Source: Barthelona sp. PCE (taxonomy: Eukaryota; Metamonada: BaSk clade). From it: a stretch of DNA of 64,000 nucleotides. Of this stretch, positions 10,201 through 18,313 are shown piece by piece. The position numbers were made by a program, and so were the translations under genes. Numbering within the stretch: the first letter of the stretch is position 1; every line of letters starts with the position of its first letter. Below the pieces are notes generated by a model, which was given only the letters and a program-made list of their open reading frames with translations, made no database searches and was not told where the DNA came from. The DNA lies in contig JAUFOR010000008.1 of assembly GCA_040285745.1 (NCBI GenBank), forward strand, positions 310,001 to 374,000, in the 5' to 3' direction.

Positions 10201-11388
10201 ATTATCATCTTTCATACTGTTGATATCAAGTTGTACATCAATGAAGTTTCCTTTAACAATATAATCGCGACCAAATCCATCATCCTTGCTCCACTCAACC
10301 ATTAAAACCACATCATCATCAAATATCACACGATACAAACAACTATGTTCATGCACCACTTTTGCAATTCTACCAGAGTAGCTATTATAATGCTGATAAT
10401 GGTGTTCATCGTCCGAGCAATACACAACCTTTGAGGTACAAAACACCAACATTGCATTATCAGGCAATGAGATTTTAAAAAATGAAGTGTCGGCGGTGAT
10501 GAACGTATTCTTGTGATACCATAAACTTCCTATTTCTGAATGTACGCAGACAAACCTATCCTCGGAAACCGTATAGTTAAAACAACATTCAGCAAAACGA
10601 ACTGGTATTTCAGAAATTTTTTTTCTATTCTCAACAAGAAATAAATGTGCTATGTTCACTTCTCTAATAACAAAGTGGCGGTTGTCTGGGGTTATACAAA
10701 TGGACTGAACATCATATTCTTCACTATAAAACAATTTCTTTCTTGGGTATCGACTGAATAAAACCACTTCTGTATTAGCAAAACACATAAAATAATCTTT
10801 GGTCACGCAACAATTCCTAACAGTGGTGTGTGGCGTCCTAAACATTTGATGTGAGCTTAAATTACCTGTTGATAACCAAAAATAATAGCCAATATCGTAA
10901 ACAATCCTCACTAAATTCATTTTCTCTCCTTCATAAACAATTCCCTTATCACAAACATATATTAGCTCTGTTTCTGTTCTATATTTCCAGGTATATATGC
11001 TACTATTTGATATTATTCCAACATAATCAGAATCAATGCCACAGCTAACACAATCTACCGCTAGATCGGTTGAAAAAGTCTCGCCTGTGATTAAATCAAC
11101 TACATTCAGCAGTCCCGAATCAACATAGACCAGTATATTACCAGAATTGTTCAGATACAAATAGTCACAATTGGTGACTGGTGCGTTATATATCATACCA
11201 TCACTGTCAATGGTTGGATGACACACAAAAAGGGTGCCTTCAGAATTACCGACTGCAAAAGTGCTCAAATCCCTCGAAAAACATCTTTTTGATCCCATTC
11301 TTTGGCAAGCAATTCTAGTCTCCTGTAATACATCATTGCTGATGGTGTTGAGAACCACCGCGTCTTCAGTCAATTGACTGATTAGCAT
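7231..11388 (-). CDS. Multidomain propeller-like / kinase / HECT / RBR-Rcat protein
   Basis: 1385 residues from the ATG at 11388. Residues 1 to about 400 are beta-rich and propeller-like; a coiled coil lies at about 415-470; an alpha-helical region follows. A kinase domain (about 715-940) has a degenerate glycine loop, an F-V-K-C-I strand with the beta3 Lys, 'LRDIKPKN' (His of HRD is Leu; Asp832), 'CDFG' (Asp855) and 'MAPE'; 'SDIFSVGM' is reminiscent of IRE1-type kinases. A HECT-like domain (about 985-1275) includes 'ILCGPPRFTAEHVLATLEF', 'MLQFVYWLNSSPE' and 'LPSIALCDHTLRLP', with Cys1249 at the thioester position. The C-terminus (about 1319-1370) is a zinc module with C-P-N-C, 'GCKSMACPTCNCEFCFSC', matching IBR/Rcat of RBR ligases, including a GC-x-x-M Cys1336. 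The chain thus holds two E3-type cysteines and a kinase. The ORF extension to 11445 starts upstream of the initiator and is excluded. Confidence 0.85.
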   Translation of the reverse strand: MLISQLTEDAVVLNTISNDVLQETRIACQRMGSKRCFSRDLSTFAVGNSEGTLFVCHPTIDSDGMIYNAPVTNCDYLYLNNSGNILVYVDSGLLNVVDLITGETFSTDLAVDCVSCGIDSDYVGIISNSSIYTWKYRTETELIYVCDKGIVYEGEKMNLVRIVYDIGYYFWLSTGNLSSHQMFRTPHTTVRNCCVTKDYFMCFANTEVVLFSRYPRKKLFYSEEYDVQSICITPDNRHFVIREVNIAHLFLVENRKKISEIPVRFAECCFNYTVSEDRFVCVHSEIGSLWYHKNTFITADTSFFKISLPDNAMLVFCTSKVVYCSDDEHHYQHYNSYSGRIAKVVHEHSCLYRVIFDDDVVLMVEWSKDDGFGRDYIVKGNFIDVQLDINSMKDDNICLQKRYDLLRNDHEKLKSEHLKLKVEIEEMKLSMKQLVLAQNAQMKSRLTIALDAISRTVPNSGNVEYSELIQCTNRCYTDVCKLIVPCKDVAHLLGTYIEIKDMAGHIRELDEAIKFVRCMDNIVSDHGITESLTVLFNTRFEELATAFPLLDITVNEQKHASVLKKLKNVDRCFDFFFNTSLSVLLDARSVAAIMVDKYELIDDIDRFIVDILLKSADGEGCDFNLLYTIRDQVQRHIDDITSLKGDYFSCAKKELCMNYYEYLKELNGKICEYSLSVNLTSALTELQLSSIRFPFVPKIINFDHYMQGSLEDAGLFNCCEPNGDRFVKCICVSERFKGNRDANLKALRRELRILTKMDQCTVELKDVVLVPEMRDGSASVKFVCIELERAPYDLDQYLISFPGVDLVRKNSIAQQLVLCVFSMHAKGIMLRDIKPKNILVFCDENGFNPKVKLCDFGVSVDSSSTLSNSIVGTVGFMAPEVLRNENITFESDIFSVGMTLSTIFSDDQSLHCEIIQRCLAEDPMLRPSIYQLVSYQWSVRDGSSDRLGLIRKQTVQFVVTKQGQVRDSEGRVGEANIIQDEDECFYDFFTRVFKDTSTLIDATEYFGATIEIPNEEPLSLMQFTEYIFENRVLDHYSINLTSSLDFIRALCGFISCCLMFQAPVDDTQLSQFFLNALSNDFDKLMEPNVFARVFPNESAAILRMLRERNLNFNFFGGEDKLVASDNINEFFEFARLQFSNQWTNLSHVIHECFHSQLLLRELSVTLTFKEVKTILCGPPRFTAEHVLATLEFGDVVPNNVREAFTEVVQGFNSLDMLQFVYWLNSSPELHSFTVILQPDDTMLPSIALCDHTLRLPNNILRVREGLPLAIRGILPNEFKLLIVQRLSQWTQQDVDELNNRLKNAPLKTIVFNQIDNVPSVRVCPNCLTPTEHSHGCKSMACPTCNCEFCFSCLSLGHCGHFGQCSVASIQQITLEQVHDRMQRFQ

Positions 11389-11393
11389 AAAAA

Positions 11394-11406
11394 CCTTGTA
11401 AGGGAT
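11394..11406 (-). promoter_or_regulatory. Initiator-like element of kinase-HECT gene
   Basis: Minus strand reads ATCCCTTACAAGG just before ATG 11388. The whole promoter must fit in or overlap the 59 bases between this ATG and the stop of the preceding gene at 11448. Confidence 0.45.
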
Positions 11407-11447
11407 AAAAATGTTACAACAAAAAAAATCAAAAAAAAACCACATTT

Positions 11448-13319
11448 TTACAATTCTGGAACTTCAAAAGCTACTTTTTCTCTCGTAGTTAGAATGATAT
11501 CTTCCTTAGTGATGGAAAGCTTACCGTTAATAGATAAATCGAAAGTATAAGCATAATACTTTCTTGTCCACCCAGAACCCTTCTTCCAAATTAAAAACTC
11601 TTTTGATTTAGGGAATAATCCAAAGCCTCCAATATTTTGATACATTTCAGGTAGATGCTCCCATTTAAAAATGATTGTTGGTTTTTCAACCATATCTAGT
11701 GAATAAACCACGTTGTCGTCCACTAAAAAGTGATAATCCGTCAGCCACACAGCCTTTTTACCTTCAATTTTATCATTACGAATGTTGAGCTGCAACAAAG
11801 TACGATTGAAATCAGCCACTCGAATATCACCATCAATCTTCAGCAAAACACGCGCGCCAAAACTCGTTGTATCAATTACTTCAATCTTAGCATCGTGTGT
11901 GCCCTTGCTTGCAGACTCACCTTGGCTCAGAAGAGGCAATGAAATGTTGTAAAAAACAGTTTCACCTTCCGAAACAAGATAAATAACTCCAGTTCCAATA
12001 AATCCTCCTTCAAAGTACGTATCATTACAGATCTTGTATTCGTTGACATAAACACCATCGTCGTGGACATGAAGATACTTCTCGTCATTAAAAACACCAA
12101 GATACAAAGGTCTTGTCATCTTATATTTCTCAGTAACCTCCTGTGAATGTACTAAGTCATACTTCACCTGATACATCCAACGCTCGTCAGTCCCCTCCTT
12201 CCTCATGACAAGGTGATATGCTTCATCAAAAGCTGAGTAAGAAATAAATTCAGCTTTCTTACTATCCTTATTAGTAATTCGATTGTCAACAATTGCAAAA
12301 AATTGTTCTTCATTAGAATTATAAATTGCATTAGCATCACAATACTTGATATTGTTGCCTTGGAATGTAAAACTGCTCTCATCAACTGATGCCATAACAC
12401 ATGTATAAGCATCTTCACTCATCATGACAGAAAGAGGTGTCAAGATCATGTAAGGTGCGTTTAAAATAATGTTGTCAGTGGAATAGCGGGTATGTTTGGG
12501 ACTACATGCTTCTTCTGCATTGCGGTAAGTTAAAGTTTTGGTTGTTGGTTCATAAGAATAAAAATTACTGCTGATAATGACCTCAAAAGCAAAGCGTCCT
12601 TCCTCTCCTGGGTGGTATGTGAGCAACAAAGCATTTGTATCCTTATATTTATGACCAATTGACTCTTTAAAAATTTTCTCAACCAGCTCAGCGGATTCAA
12701 AGATGGAAGTACGTTTTGTAGTCATGTCTATCAGCTTAAACTGCTTTTTAGGCATGTCCAATTTAAAAACCAAATTATTGATGTTTGCAAAACTTCCATA
12801 AATAATTTTTGCCTCTAGACTAACATCAATATCTTCTTCAACAACTGTTAAGACTAATTTATCTTCGGATGTGATCCGGTAGTTCATAAGTTTGATATCT
12901 TTGACGCCATCATGATTCTTAAGGAGCACAATGTTACGACAAAAACAAGTGTTGGAAGTATTTACCATAACACAATCTTCTTCAATTTGTTCAGATACTC
13001 TCGTTAACAAGTTACCATGGTATATAGAGCGCTTACCAGTTGAAGAATCCTTAACATTGTAAAGAATGTGGAACTCTGAAACAACCAGGTATCCTAAAAT
13101 TTCTAATGTTGGATGAGTAGAATCAAGCACGTTATAGTTGACATCGAACTCCGAGTCTTCGTCTTCGACCGAAGAAATGCTTAACATTGACCCATTATAA
13201 GAGGATGTAAAATAAAAGTTTGGATCAACACAAATACCCATGTCAATAACGTCTTGGTATTCTGGGTAAACGTGATTAGCCTCAAAAACGAGTCTTTTCG
13301 AACCCCAAACGCTAGTCAT
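11448..13319 (-). CDS. Unrecognised beta-rich (propeller-like) protein
   Basis: 623 residues with no signal peptide or membrane segment. The chain is a succession of short hydrophobic strands separated by charged turns, of the type 'V-Y-S-L-D', 'R-V-A-D-F' and 'F-L-I-W-K', without canonical WD or kelch signatures. Secondary-structure reading suggests one or two degenerate beta-propellers. It has the same look as the first 400 residues of the kinase-HECT protein immediately downstream and of the protein at 59053-61131, so the three may be divergent members of one family; I cannot show sequence identity by eye beyond short matches such as R-N-I-V-L-L. Located 59 bases upstream of the kinase-HECT start in the same orientation. 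Function unknown. Confidence 0.75.
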   Translation of the reverse strand: MTSVWGSKRLVFEANHVYPEYQDVIDMGICVDPNFYFTSSYNGSMLSISSVEDEDSEFDVNYNVLDSTHPTLEILGYLVVSEFHILYNVKDSSTGKRSIYHGNLLTRVSEQIEEDCVMVNTSNTCFCRNIVLLKNHDGVKDIKLMNYRITSEDKLVLTVVEEDIDVSLEAKIIYGSFANINNLVFKLDMPKKQFKLIDMTTKRTSIFESAELVEKIFKESIGHKYKDTNALLLTYHPGEEGRFAFEVIISSNFYSYEPTTKTLTYRNAEEACSPKHTRYSTDNIILNAPYMILTPLSVMMSEDAYTCVMASVDESSFTFQGNNIKYCDANAIYNSNEEQFFAIVDNRITNKDSKKAEFISYSAFDEAYHLVMRKEGTDERWMYQVKYDLVHSQEVTEKYKMTRPLYLGVFNDEKYLHVHDDGVYVNEYKICNDTYFEGGFIGTGVIYLVSEGETVFYNISLPLLSQGESASKGTHDAKIEVIDTTSFGARVLLKIDGDIRVADFNRTLLQLNIRNDKIEGKKAVWLTDYHFLVDDNVVYSLDMVEKPTIIFKWEHLPEMYQNIGGFGLFPKSKEFLIWKKGSGWTRKYYAYTFDLSINGKLSITKEDIILTTREKVAFEVPEL

Positions 13320-13456
13320 TGAAGAAAACGAAAGAAAAGCTTAAACGAGACTCAACAGCAACATACGTGCCATCGGAGATGCTTGCAGGTATAACACCAG
13401 AACAATAGTATAAAATCATTCAAATAACTTTTATTTAAAAAAACAAAATGGAGGCA

Positions 13457-16400
13457 CTACAAATCACACATTTGACTCTTCATTAACATTAGTTCCATGT
13501 TCAAGAGTGTCTTTGTCGCATCAGACAAAGATGCATCACACATTCGCGTTAATAAAAATTCAATTTTTGTTTTGAAAAACATTCGCTCATAAAGAGCTGC
13601 TTCACTGAAGAATCTAGCATCATATTTACCATCATTCTGAAGCGCCACCCAGCTCACGAAATCTAAATGAGCGTTAAGTTCCAGCTCCTTAATCATATGC
13701 TCAGTCGAAAAGTGAATGTGCTTATAAACATCTGCTGCGACAGGATCAATTAGTTCTAATCGCTGCATCTCGCTCATCTCCTCTCCCATCGTGAGTGCAT
13801 ACATCTCTCCTGGTGTTTTGTCAAACATATCGTAGGTTCTCCTAAAATAGTCAAAATCTAATGGAGTGTCAAAATGAACACTTTGCACGAAATCACTAAG
13901 CTGCTTTGAATCTATATGCTCGTTGATACAGCACACATGGCCGTGACGTAGCTGTTCATAATCACTGTTTGTGCCCTGAGGTTTTAGCTTACTCTCAAAG
14001 GTATTGAACATGTGTTTGTCATAGTCGTACGGAGCTGGATGATCACCAACACGCCATCCACCGGACTTCCAGTCATAGTGGTATGTGTGCTGTGGACATC
14101 CGCCGCTCCAGGCCAGTTTTGAAGAAAAGGTGTATGTGCTAGTGAAAATAGCCTGCTCAACAGTTTTTGTATCAATATAAGGGGTATTTCGCACCTGGCC
14201 AAGAACAGCTACATGTGACCGGGTTGCTATAGCAGGACCCTTCAATGCAACGTTTGAAGAAGACGCATGATGTATCACATTAGGGTGCTTTGTGGAAAGA
14301 TGTAGTTTCAGAGGCCAATGACCACTCGGTATCGCAACACATGACGGGCAGAAGGAGTGCCTGGTGAGTGGTACAGGGAAACACAAACTCAGTTGGTACA
14401 ACAAAACACCAATCGATTGGAATCCAGTGGGGCACATAGAAACACCAAAGTATGCCGTTAACCGCATGATGATATGTGTTATTCCGGCCTTAAAGACTCG
14501 TTTCTCACCACGTGTCAAAGACAAGTGGTTAATAGCACTCGACTTAAATAGTAGAAGTAGGTATCCTGCAATATCCAACTCACAAGGATCCAACATATCG
14601 CTCAATATCGTAAGCATGCGAACTGCTAACATAAATGTTTCCACAACGTCTTGCTTTGGTTGAACGGAAGGCAATGAGTTACTATGCGTATAAAAATGAT
14701 CAACAGCTAACTGTAACGGTGTTTTTTCCTCTATAGCGCTGAAATCCACGCTCATGAGACTAGGTATCGCGTCAGGCGTGAATACATGAGATGAAATCGT
14801 TCGCATGAAATTGTCAACGGCGCTTTTCAGTTCCAGAGAAGATTTTTTCTGCCTGGGAAGCAGGTGAAGCATCTGGCGCGCTCTCTGTGGATCGGAAACA
14901 GAAATGGAGCATACTTGAGACAGTATCATCATTGCCGAGTGTAAAAAGTAACCGTGCTTTGCGTAGTGCATCAGTAAATATAGATACGGTGGGGTGAGGG
15001 GAATGTCTCCCACCAGTTCAGGTAGGAACTCAGGCCGCAAAGAACAAAAGAACATAATGATATCTGGGTGCGTTTGAATTAAGCTAAAAAGAAACACACA
15101 CATTTCACTGAACTGATCTATAGCAATCATTTCTGCACGTTTAAGTGATATTGACATCGGATCAAAAGAATACAAACAATACTGAAGTGCTGCAAAGAAA
15201 ACTGTAACATTTCTCTTTCCAAATAAAATACCAGTGTTATTTGCCACCCGTACAGCAGCTCCGCAAAGGAATGAGACCAAAATATCATAAAAAGAAGAGA
15301 CTTCAGCATTTGTAATATGAATGTCACTTAATTGAACAACCTCCATGAGTCTTAAAAAGTCAAGCTTCATCACATTCATTTCCAGTGGCATGTCCACATT
15401 GGCCCACGTGTTGCGTGATATACAAGCCAACAAATTGGATAAGAGATAAACAATACTGTTACGATTAGAAACAATCAATGAAACATGTTTCTCCTCTCTC
15501 TCATCCAATAGTGATGCATGTGAGCTCAGGAAGCTCTTAAACGGGCTCGAGGGGCTGGGTTGATACGTTTGAATGAATTCTTCAGAGAGGTGATTCAAAA
15601 AGACAATTACATCAGAAATAAACGCAGTGTGCGACCCAACCGGATAGTCTCTCATTCTGGGTAGCAGGGAAGCAACGACAGACACAACAATGGTGTGTTC
15701 TGAGTCAGATAATACTTTAATAGCGTTGAAAATAACTTTTGCAGTATCAATATCAATAAACATATTTAATTTAATAATATATTGCACAAGAGCGCCTAGA
15801 GTGAAGACACGGCGTGAAACCAATAAATGTGATGGATTATCCATTAAATCAGATAGACATAAGCGAACATAAAAAAGTGCTTGACTGGTAGACACTGTTA
15901 TATCCAGCCTACGCATGTGTTCCAGCTTCGGCATCGATGCAAGACATATAGAAATGAGCGTCTCCTGCAAAGGACTCCATCCCATAAGCGGTTTGTTAGG
16001 GAAGGTATCGATTGTGACTACATCAAGTGAACTGAGCTGTTTTTTTGTCGGGGACTGGAAGTGTGAACGGACTTCACGTGACCTATTGTGCACATCTGGT
16101 GCTGAAATAAAATCACTCAATAATGAAGGTATACCGTACAAGACATTAGGTAAAATTGAAACGAGTGCCTGTGATAGTCCACATTTAACAACACATCGTT
16201 CAATTCTTGACGAGGAAACAGAGTGCAACCGTGTGAGAATGGAAGCAAGATGATGCCAGATGACTGCAAGACGAGATAGTGTTGAAAATGATTGTGAGTT
16301 AGCTGGAACGTACACTTCACCTTTAGCATTCATGAACGCAGGCCCCACTGTGCTGTCTGTCAATCTAGGATTGTCTAGATTCTTCTTCCTAATATCTTTT

Positions 16401-17266
16401 TCTGCAATTTTTGTGAAATTCATTTCAATGAAGCTTTCAGATAAATCAAGTACAGATACTATGACAAATGCGCGCAATACAGCAACAACAATTCCATCAG
16501 ACATGATTGCTTTAATGTCAGAAACGGTACATGATAGAACCAATTGAGTGTACAATCTCTGAGCACAAACAACAGCAAAATCAAGTGGATGGCAGTGGGA
16601 AGAACGTGCAATGCAATGCGTACCGTAAGCAAGCAACTCTATAACTGATTCATGAGGGAAATTTAGCATGCTAGATATTTGAAGCAGTGTTGTCAAAGAA
16701 AACTCTCCAACTGCCTCTGGGTTATGCTCTGTCACCACTGAACGTAAATTTATCAAGAGTTCATTATTTGTACAATTTAACAATTCACCATTTTGGTTCA
16801 ATATTGTTTTAAGGCTAATAAACGTAAAATATTCTCCTGAAAGATCTAGGCCAAGAAACTCGCTTGTCTGCTCGCCTATACGGGTTAACAATCTCTTATT
16901 TGCCTCAGCAATCTCCATATTCATCTCTTCCATACGTTTAACGAGATCTGAATGAAAACTTGGGGATACGTGATGGTGCAGGCTGGCAGTGCTTGACGTG
17001 TACGGGCTCAGAATCTTTGCTTTGTTAAAAAAATCTGATGGCACCTCTTCAAAAAAAGTATCTGACTCCATGGATCGTACAAACGATTCTTCTTCGCTTG
17101 TTACTGTATCAAACGAATCCGATAGGAAGCTCAGTGAGCGCTGAAGTTGCAGTCCTTCCGTCACGTTTGTGAGATTATGGGGAACAGAATCACATGGTTC
17201 TGATGCGTTCCTGGGGCCCTCCTTTTCTTTGTGTGGTTTAGATATCTCAAAATCTGGCCCTAGCAT
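13457..17266 (-). CDS. Unrecognised 1269-residue helical protein with one C2H2-type finger
   Basis: A Ser-rich N-terminus (about 1-110) precedes a long, mostly alpha-helical body (about 130-950) of amphipathic helices resembling HEAT/ARM solenoids. Near residue 985 there is 'CPSCVAIPSGHWPLKLHLSTKH' spacing: C-x2-C-x12-H-x4-H, a good C2H2 zinc-finger pattern. The C-terminal 270 residues are more polar and contain a His/Trp/Tyr-rich segment ('HTYHYDWKSGGWRVGDHP'). No enzyme motif or membrane segment is visible. I do not recognise the family. The ATG at 17266 is preceded by a CTTCTCAGC initiator-like element about 40 bases upstream. Downstream the next gene begins after a 137-base spacer. Confidence 0.75.
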   Translation of the reverse strand: MLGPDFEISKPHKEKEGPRNASEPCDSVPHNLTNVTEGLQLQRSLSFLSDSFDTVTSEEESFVRSMESDTFFEEVPSDFFNKAKILSPYTSSTASLHHHVSPSFHSDLVKRMEEMNMEIAEANKRLLTRIGEQTSEFLGLDLSGEYFTFISLKTILNQNGELLNCTNNELLINLRSVVTEHNPEAVGEFSLTTLLQISSMLNFPHESVIELLAYGTHCIARSSHCHPLDFAVVCAQRLYTQLVLSCTVSDIKAIMSDGIVVAVLRAFVIVSVLDLSESFIEMNFTKIAEKDIRKKNLDNPRLTDSTVGPAFMNAKGEVYVPANSQSFSTLSRLAVIWHHLASILTRLHSVSSSRIERCVVKCGLSQALVSILPNVLYGIPSLLSDFISAPDVHNRSREVRSHFQSPTKKQLSSLDVVTIDTFPNKPLMGWSPLQETLISICLASMPKLEHMRRLDITVSTSQALFYVRLCLSDLMDNPSHLLVSRRVFTLGALVQYIIKLNMFIDIDTAKVIFNAIKVLSDSEHTIVVSVVASLLPRMRDYPVGSHTAFISDVIVFLNHLSEEFIQTYQPSPSSPFKSFLSSHASLLDEREEKHVSLIVSNRNSIVYLLSNLLACISRNTWANVDMPLEMNVMKLDFLRLMEVVQLSDIHITNAEVSSFYDILVSFLCGAAVRVANNTGILFGKRNVTVFFAALQYCLYSFDPMSISLKRAEMIAIDQFSEMCVFLFSLIQTHPDIIMFFCSLRPEFLPELVGDIPLTPPYLYLLMHYAKHGYFLHSAMMILSQVCSISVSDPQRARQMLHLLPRQKKSSLELKSAVDNFMRTISSHVFTPDAIPSLMSVDFSAIEEKTPLQLAVDHFYTHSNSLPSVQPKQDVVETFMLAVRMLTILSDMLDPCELDIAGYLLLLFKSSAINHLSLTRGEKRVFKAGITHIIMRLTAYFGVSMCPTGFQSIGVLLYQLSLCFPVPLTRHSFCPSCVAIPSGHWPLKLHLSTKHPNVIHHASSSNVALKGPAIATRSHVAVLGQVRNTPYIDTKTVEQAIFTSTYTFSSKLAWSGGCPQHTYHYDWKSGGWRVGDHPAPYDYDKHMFNTFESKLKPQGTNSDYEQLRHGHVCCINEHIDSKQLSDFVQSVHFDTPLDFDYFRRTYDMFDKTPGEMYALTMGEEMSEMQRLELIDPVAADVYKHIHFSTEHMIKELELNAHLDFVSWVALQNDGKYDARFFSEAALYERMFFKTKIEFLLTRMCDASLSDATKTLLNMELMLMKSQMCDL

Positions 17267-17437
17267 TTTGTTTTAAATCCTATTACAAACGCTAGCTGAG
17301 AAGGTAGTAAAACTGATAGCAGTTTACCATATGTTTCGCATTTTTTATCTCTGAAAAGTCTGTCATTCTTGTGTTTTCAGCTACAAAATAACAACAAAAA
17401 CTCTCTGTGAACGTATTGGATGTTTTTTAATTTTCAT

Positions 17438-17452
17438 CCCGTTCCTTCACAG
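17438..17452 (+). promoter_or_regulatory. Initiator-like element of 58-residue gene
   Basis: CCCGTTCCTTCACAG about 10 bases before ATG 17462. Its presence is the main reason to believe the small gene and its start. Confidence 0.5.
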
Positions 17453-17461
17453 CTTTTGTGT

Positions 17462-17638
17462 ATGAATAGAAGGCTCAACTTTGCAAGTCCCGATAATTCG
17501 CCCCAAGACAAGCAAGTCAGCGTTAACGCTGATCATTTCTTCAAATACTACAATGAAAGGGAAATCATTGATCTCCTAAAAAACAAGCAAGATTATGTTG
17601 CAAAAATGCTCGATGAAATTATAACCCACATTCGTTAG
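17462..17638 (+). CDS. Small 58-residue helical protein, unrecognised
   Basis: The protein starts with a basic stretch (M-N-R-R-L-N-F), a short polar segment with an S-P dipeptide, and then a predicted amphipathic helix from about residue 22 to the end ('HFFKYYNEREIIDLLKNKQD'). The frame extends upstream to 17420, but the initiator falls inside that extension, so ATG 17462 is preferred. It ends with TAG. The size and single helix would suit a small subunit of a larger complex, but nothing in it allows a name. It is divergent from the large helical protein gene to its left; 311 bases of non-coding sequence follow on the right before SmE. Confidence 0.5.
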   Translation: MNRRLNFASPDNSPQDKQVSVNADHFFKYYNEREIIDLLKNKQDYVAKMLDEIITHIR

Positions 17639-17950
17639 TTCTTATTCAACGGGTACATACCCTTTTTTATTTTTTCATATACTTCCACGATAAGTTGAAC
17701 TTCAACACGATCAAAAAGTCATGTATGACAACGTTTCTCTGTCTTTGAGTTAAATTGTACAAATAATCTTCAGCATATTGAGTTTTTTATTCCATTAGCA
17801 AACAACATTAATATAATGTGTAAAACGTTTACTGCCCTGTAATCAATCACTAAACAAGAATGAAGCATGTCATACGAACGGTTCACTCATAAAGACTGAA
17901 ATAAATAAATTATCTACACAAATATGATCGAATAGCATATCTACAGTGAT
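17639..17950. other. Gene-free spacer between convergent genes
   Basis: 312 AT-rich bases between the stop of the 58-residue gene and the stop of SmE. I looked for tRNA boxes, snRNA-like motifs and a short ORF with an initiator and see none. Confidence 0.4.
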
Positions 17951-18229
17951 CTAATCGCTAGGAAGGAACTGTTCTGGACATTCTGAAATTCCCACCACGT
18001 TATCTCCCTTAAGAAGTGTGGTACCAATATGCGTATGACTGTTGTTATTAATATCGTACAAATAACAATCACCGAGCGTGAGCGACATAAATTCGTCAAA
18101 ACCAATCAGCTTACCAATGAGTCGCGTCTTGTTAACAAGCAGAACTTGAACAAACTTTTCGCAGCGTACGAAATCTGTAACTAACTTAACAGGTCTGATA
18201 GCTTTATCCGAAGCCCCTACAGGTTCCAT
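17951..18229 (-). CDS. SNRPE: Spliceosomal Sm protein E
   Basis: 92 residues forming one Sm fold. The Sm1 motif is 'LIGKLIGFDEFMSLTLGD', equivalent to 'IEGCIIGFDEYMNLVLDD' of SmE, and the Sm2 motif is 'IGTTLLKGDNVVGIS', equivalent to 'LGRIMLKGDNITLLQ'. The L-K-G-D-N form distinguishes SmE from LSm5, which has L-N-G-N-N. SmE is part of the heptameric ring on U1, U2, U4 and U5 snRNAs, so the organism keeps a spliceosome although no intron is visible in this window. The frame can be extended to 18310, but a double initiator at 18241-18260 lies in that extension, and ATG 18229 gives the usual length. Confidence 0.9.
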   Translation of the reverse strand: MEPVGASDKAIRPVKLVTDFVRCEKFVQVLLVNKTRLIGKLIGFDEFMSLTLGDCYLYDINNNSHTHIGTTLLKGDNVVGISECPEQFLPSD

Positions 18230-18240
18230 TGCAATATGTG

Positions 18241-18260
18241 TTGAAAAAAGTGAAAAGGGT
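18241..18260 (-). promoter_or_regulatory. Tandem initiator-like elements of SmE
   Basis: Minus strand carries CCCTTTTCAC directly followed by TTTTTTCAA, two TCA start-site candidates 10 bases apart, 12-30 bases before ATG 18229. Confidence 0.55.
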
Positions 18261-18313
18261 CGCAAAAAGAAAACAAGTTTACTACCAACACTATTGTAAT
18301 TGCTACACACTAT

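Noticed and set aside
11389-11445. N-terminal extension of the kinase-HECT protein
   Set aside because: Phe-rich poly-T translation that includes the initiator motif; ATG 11388 is the better start.
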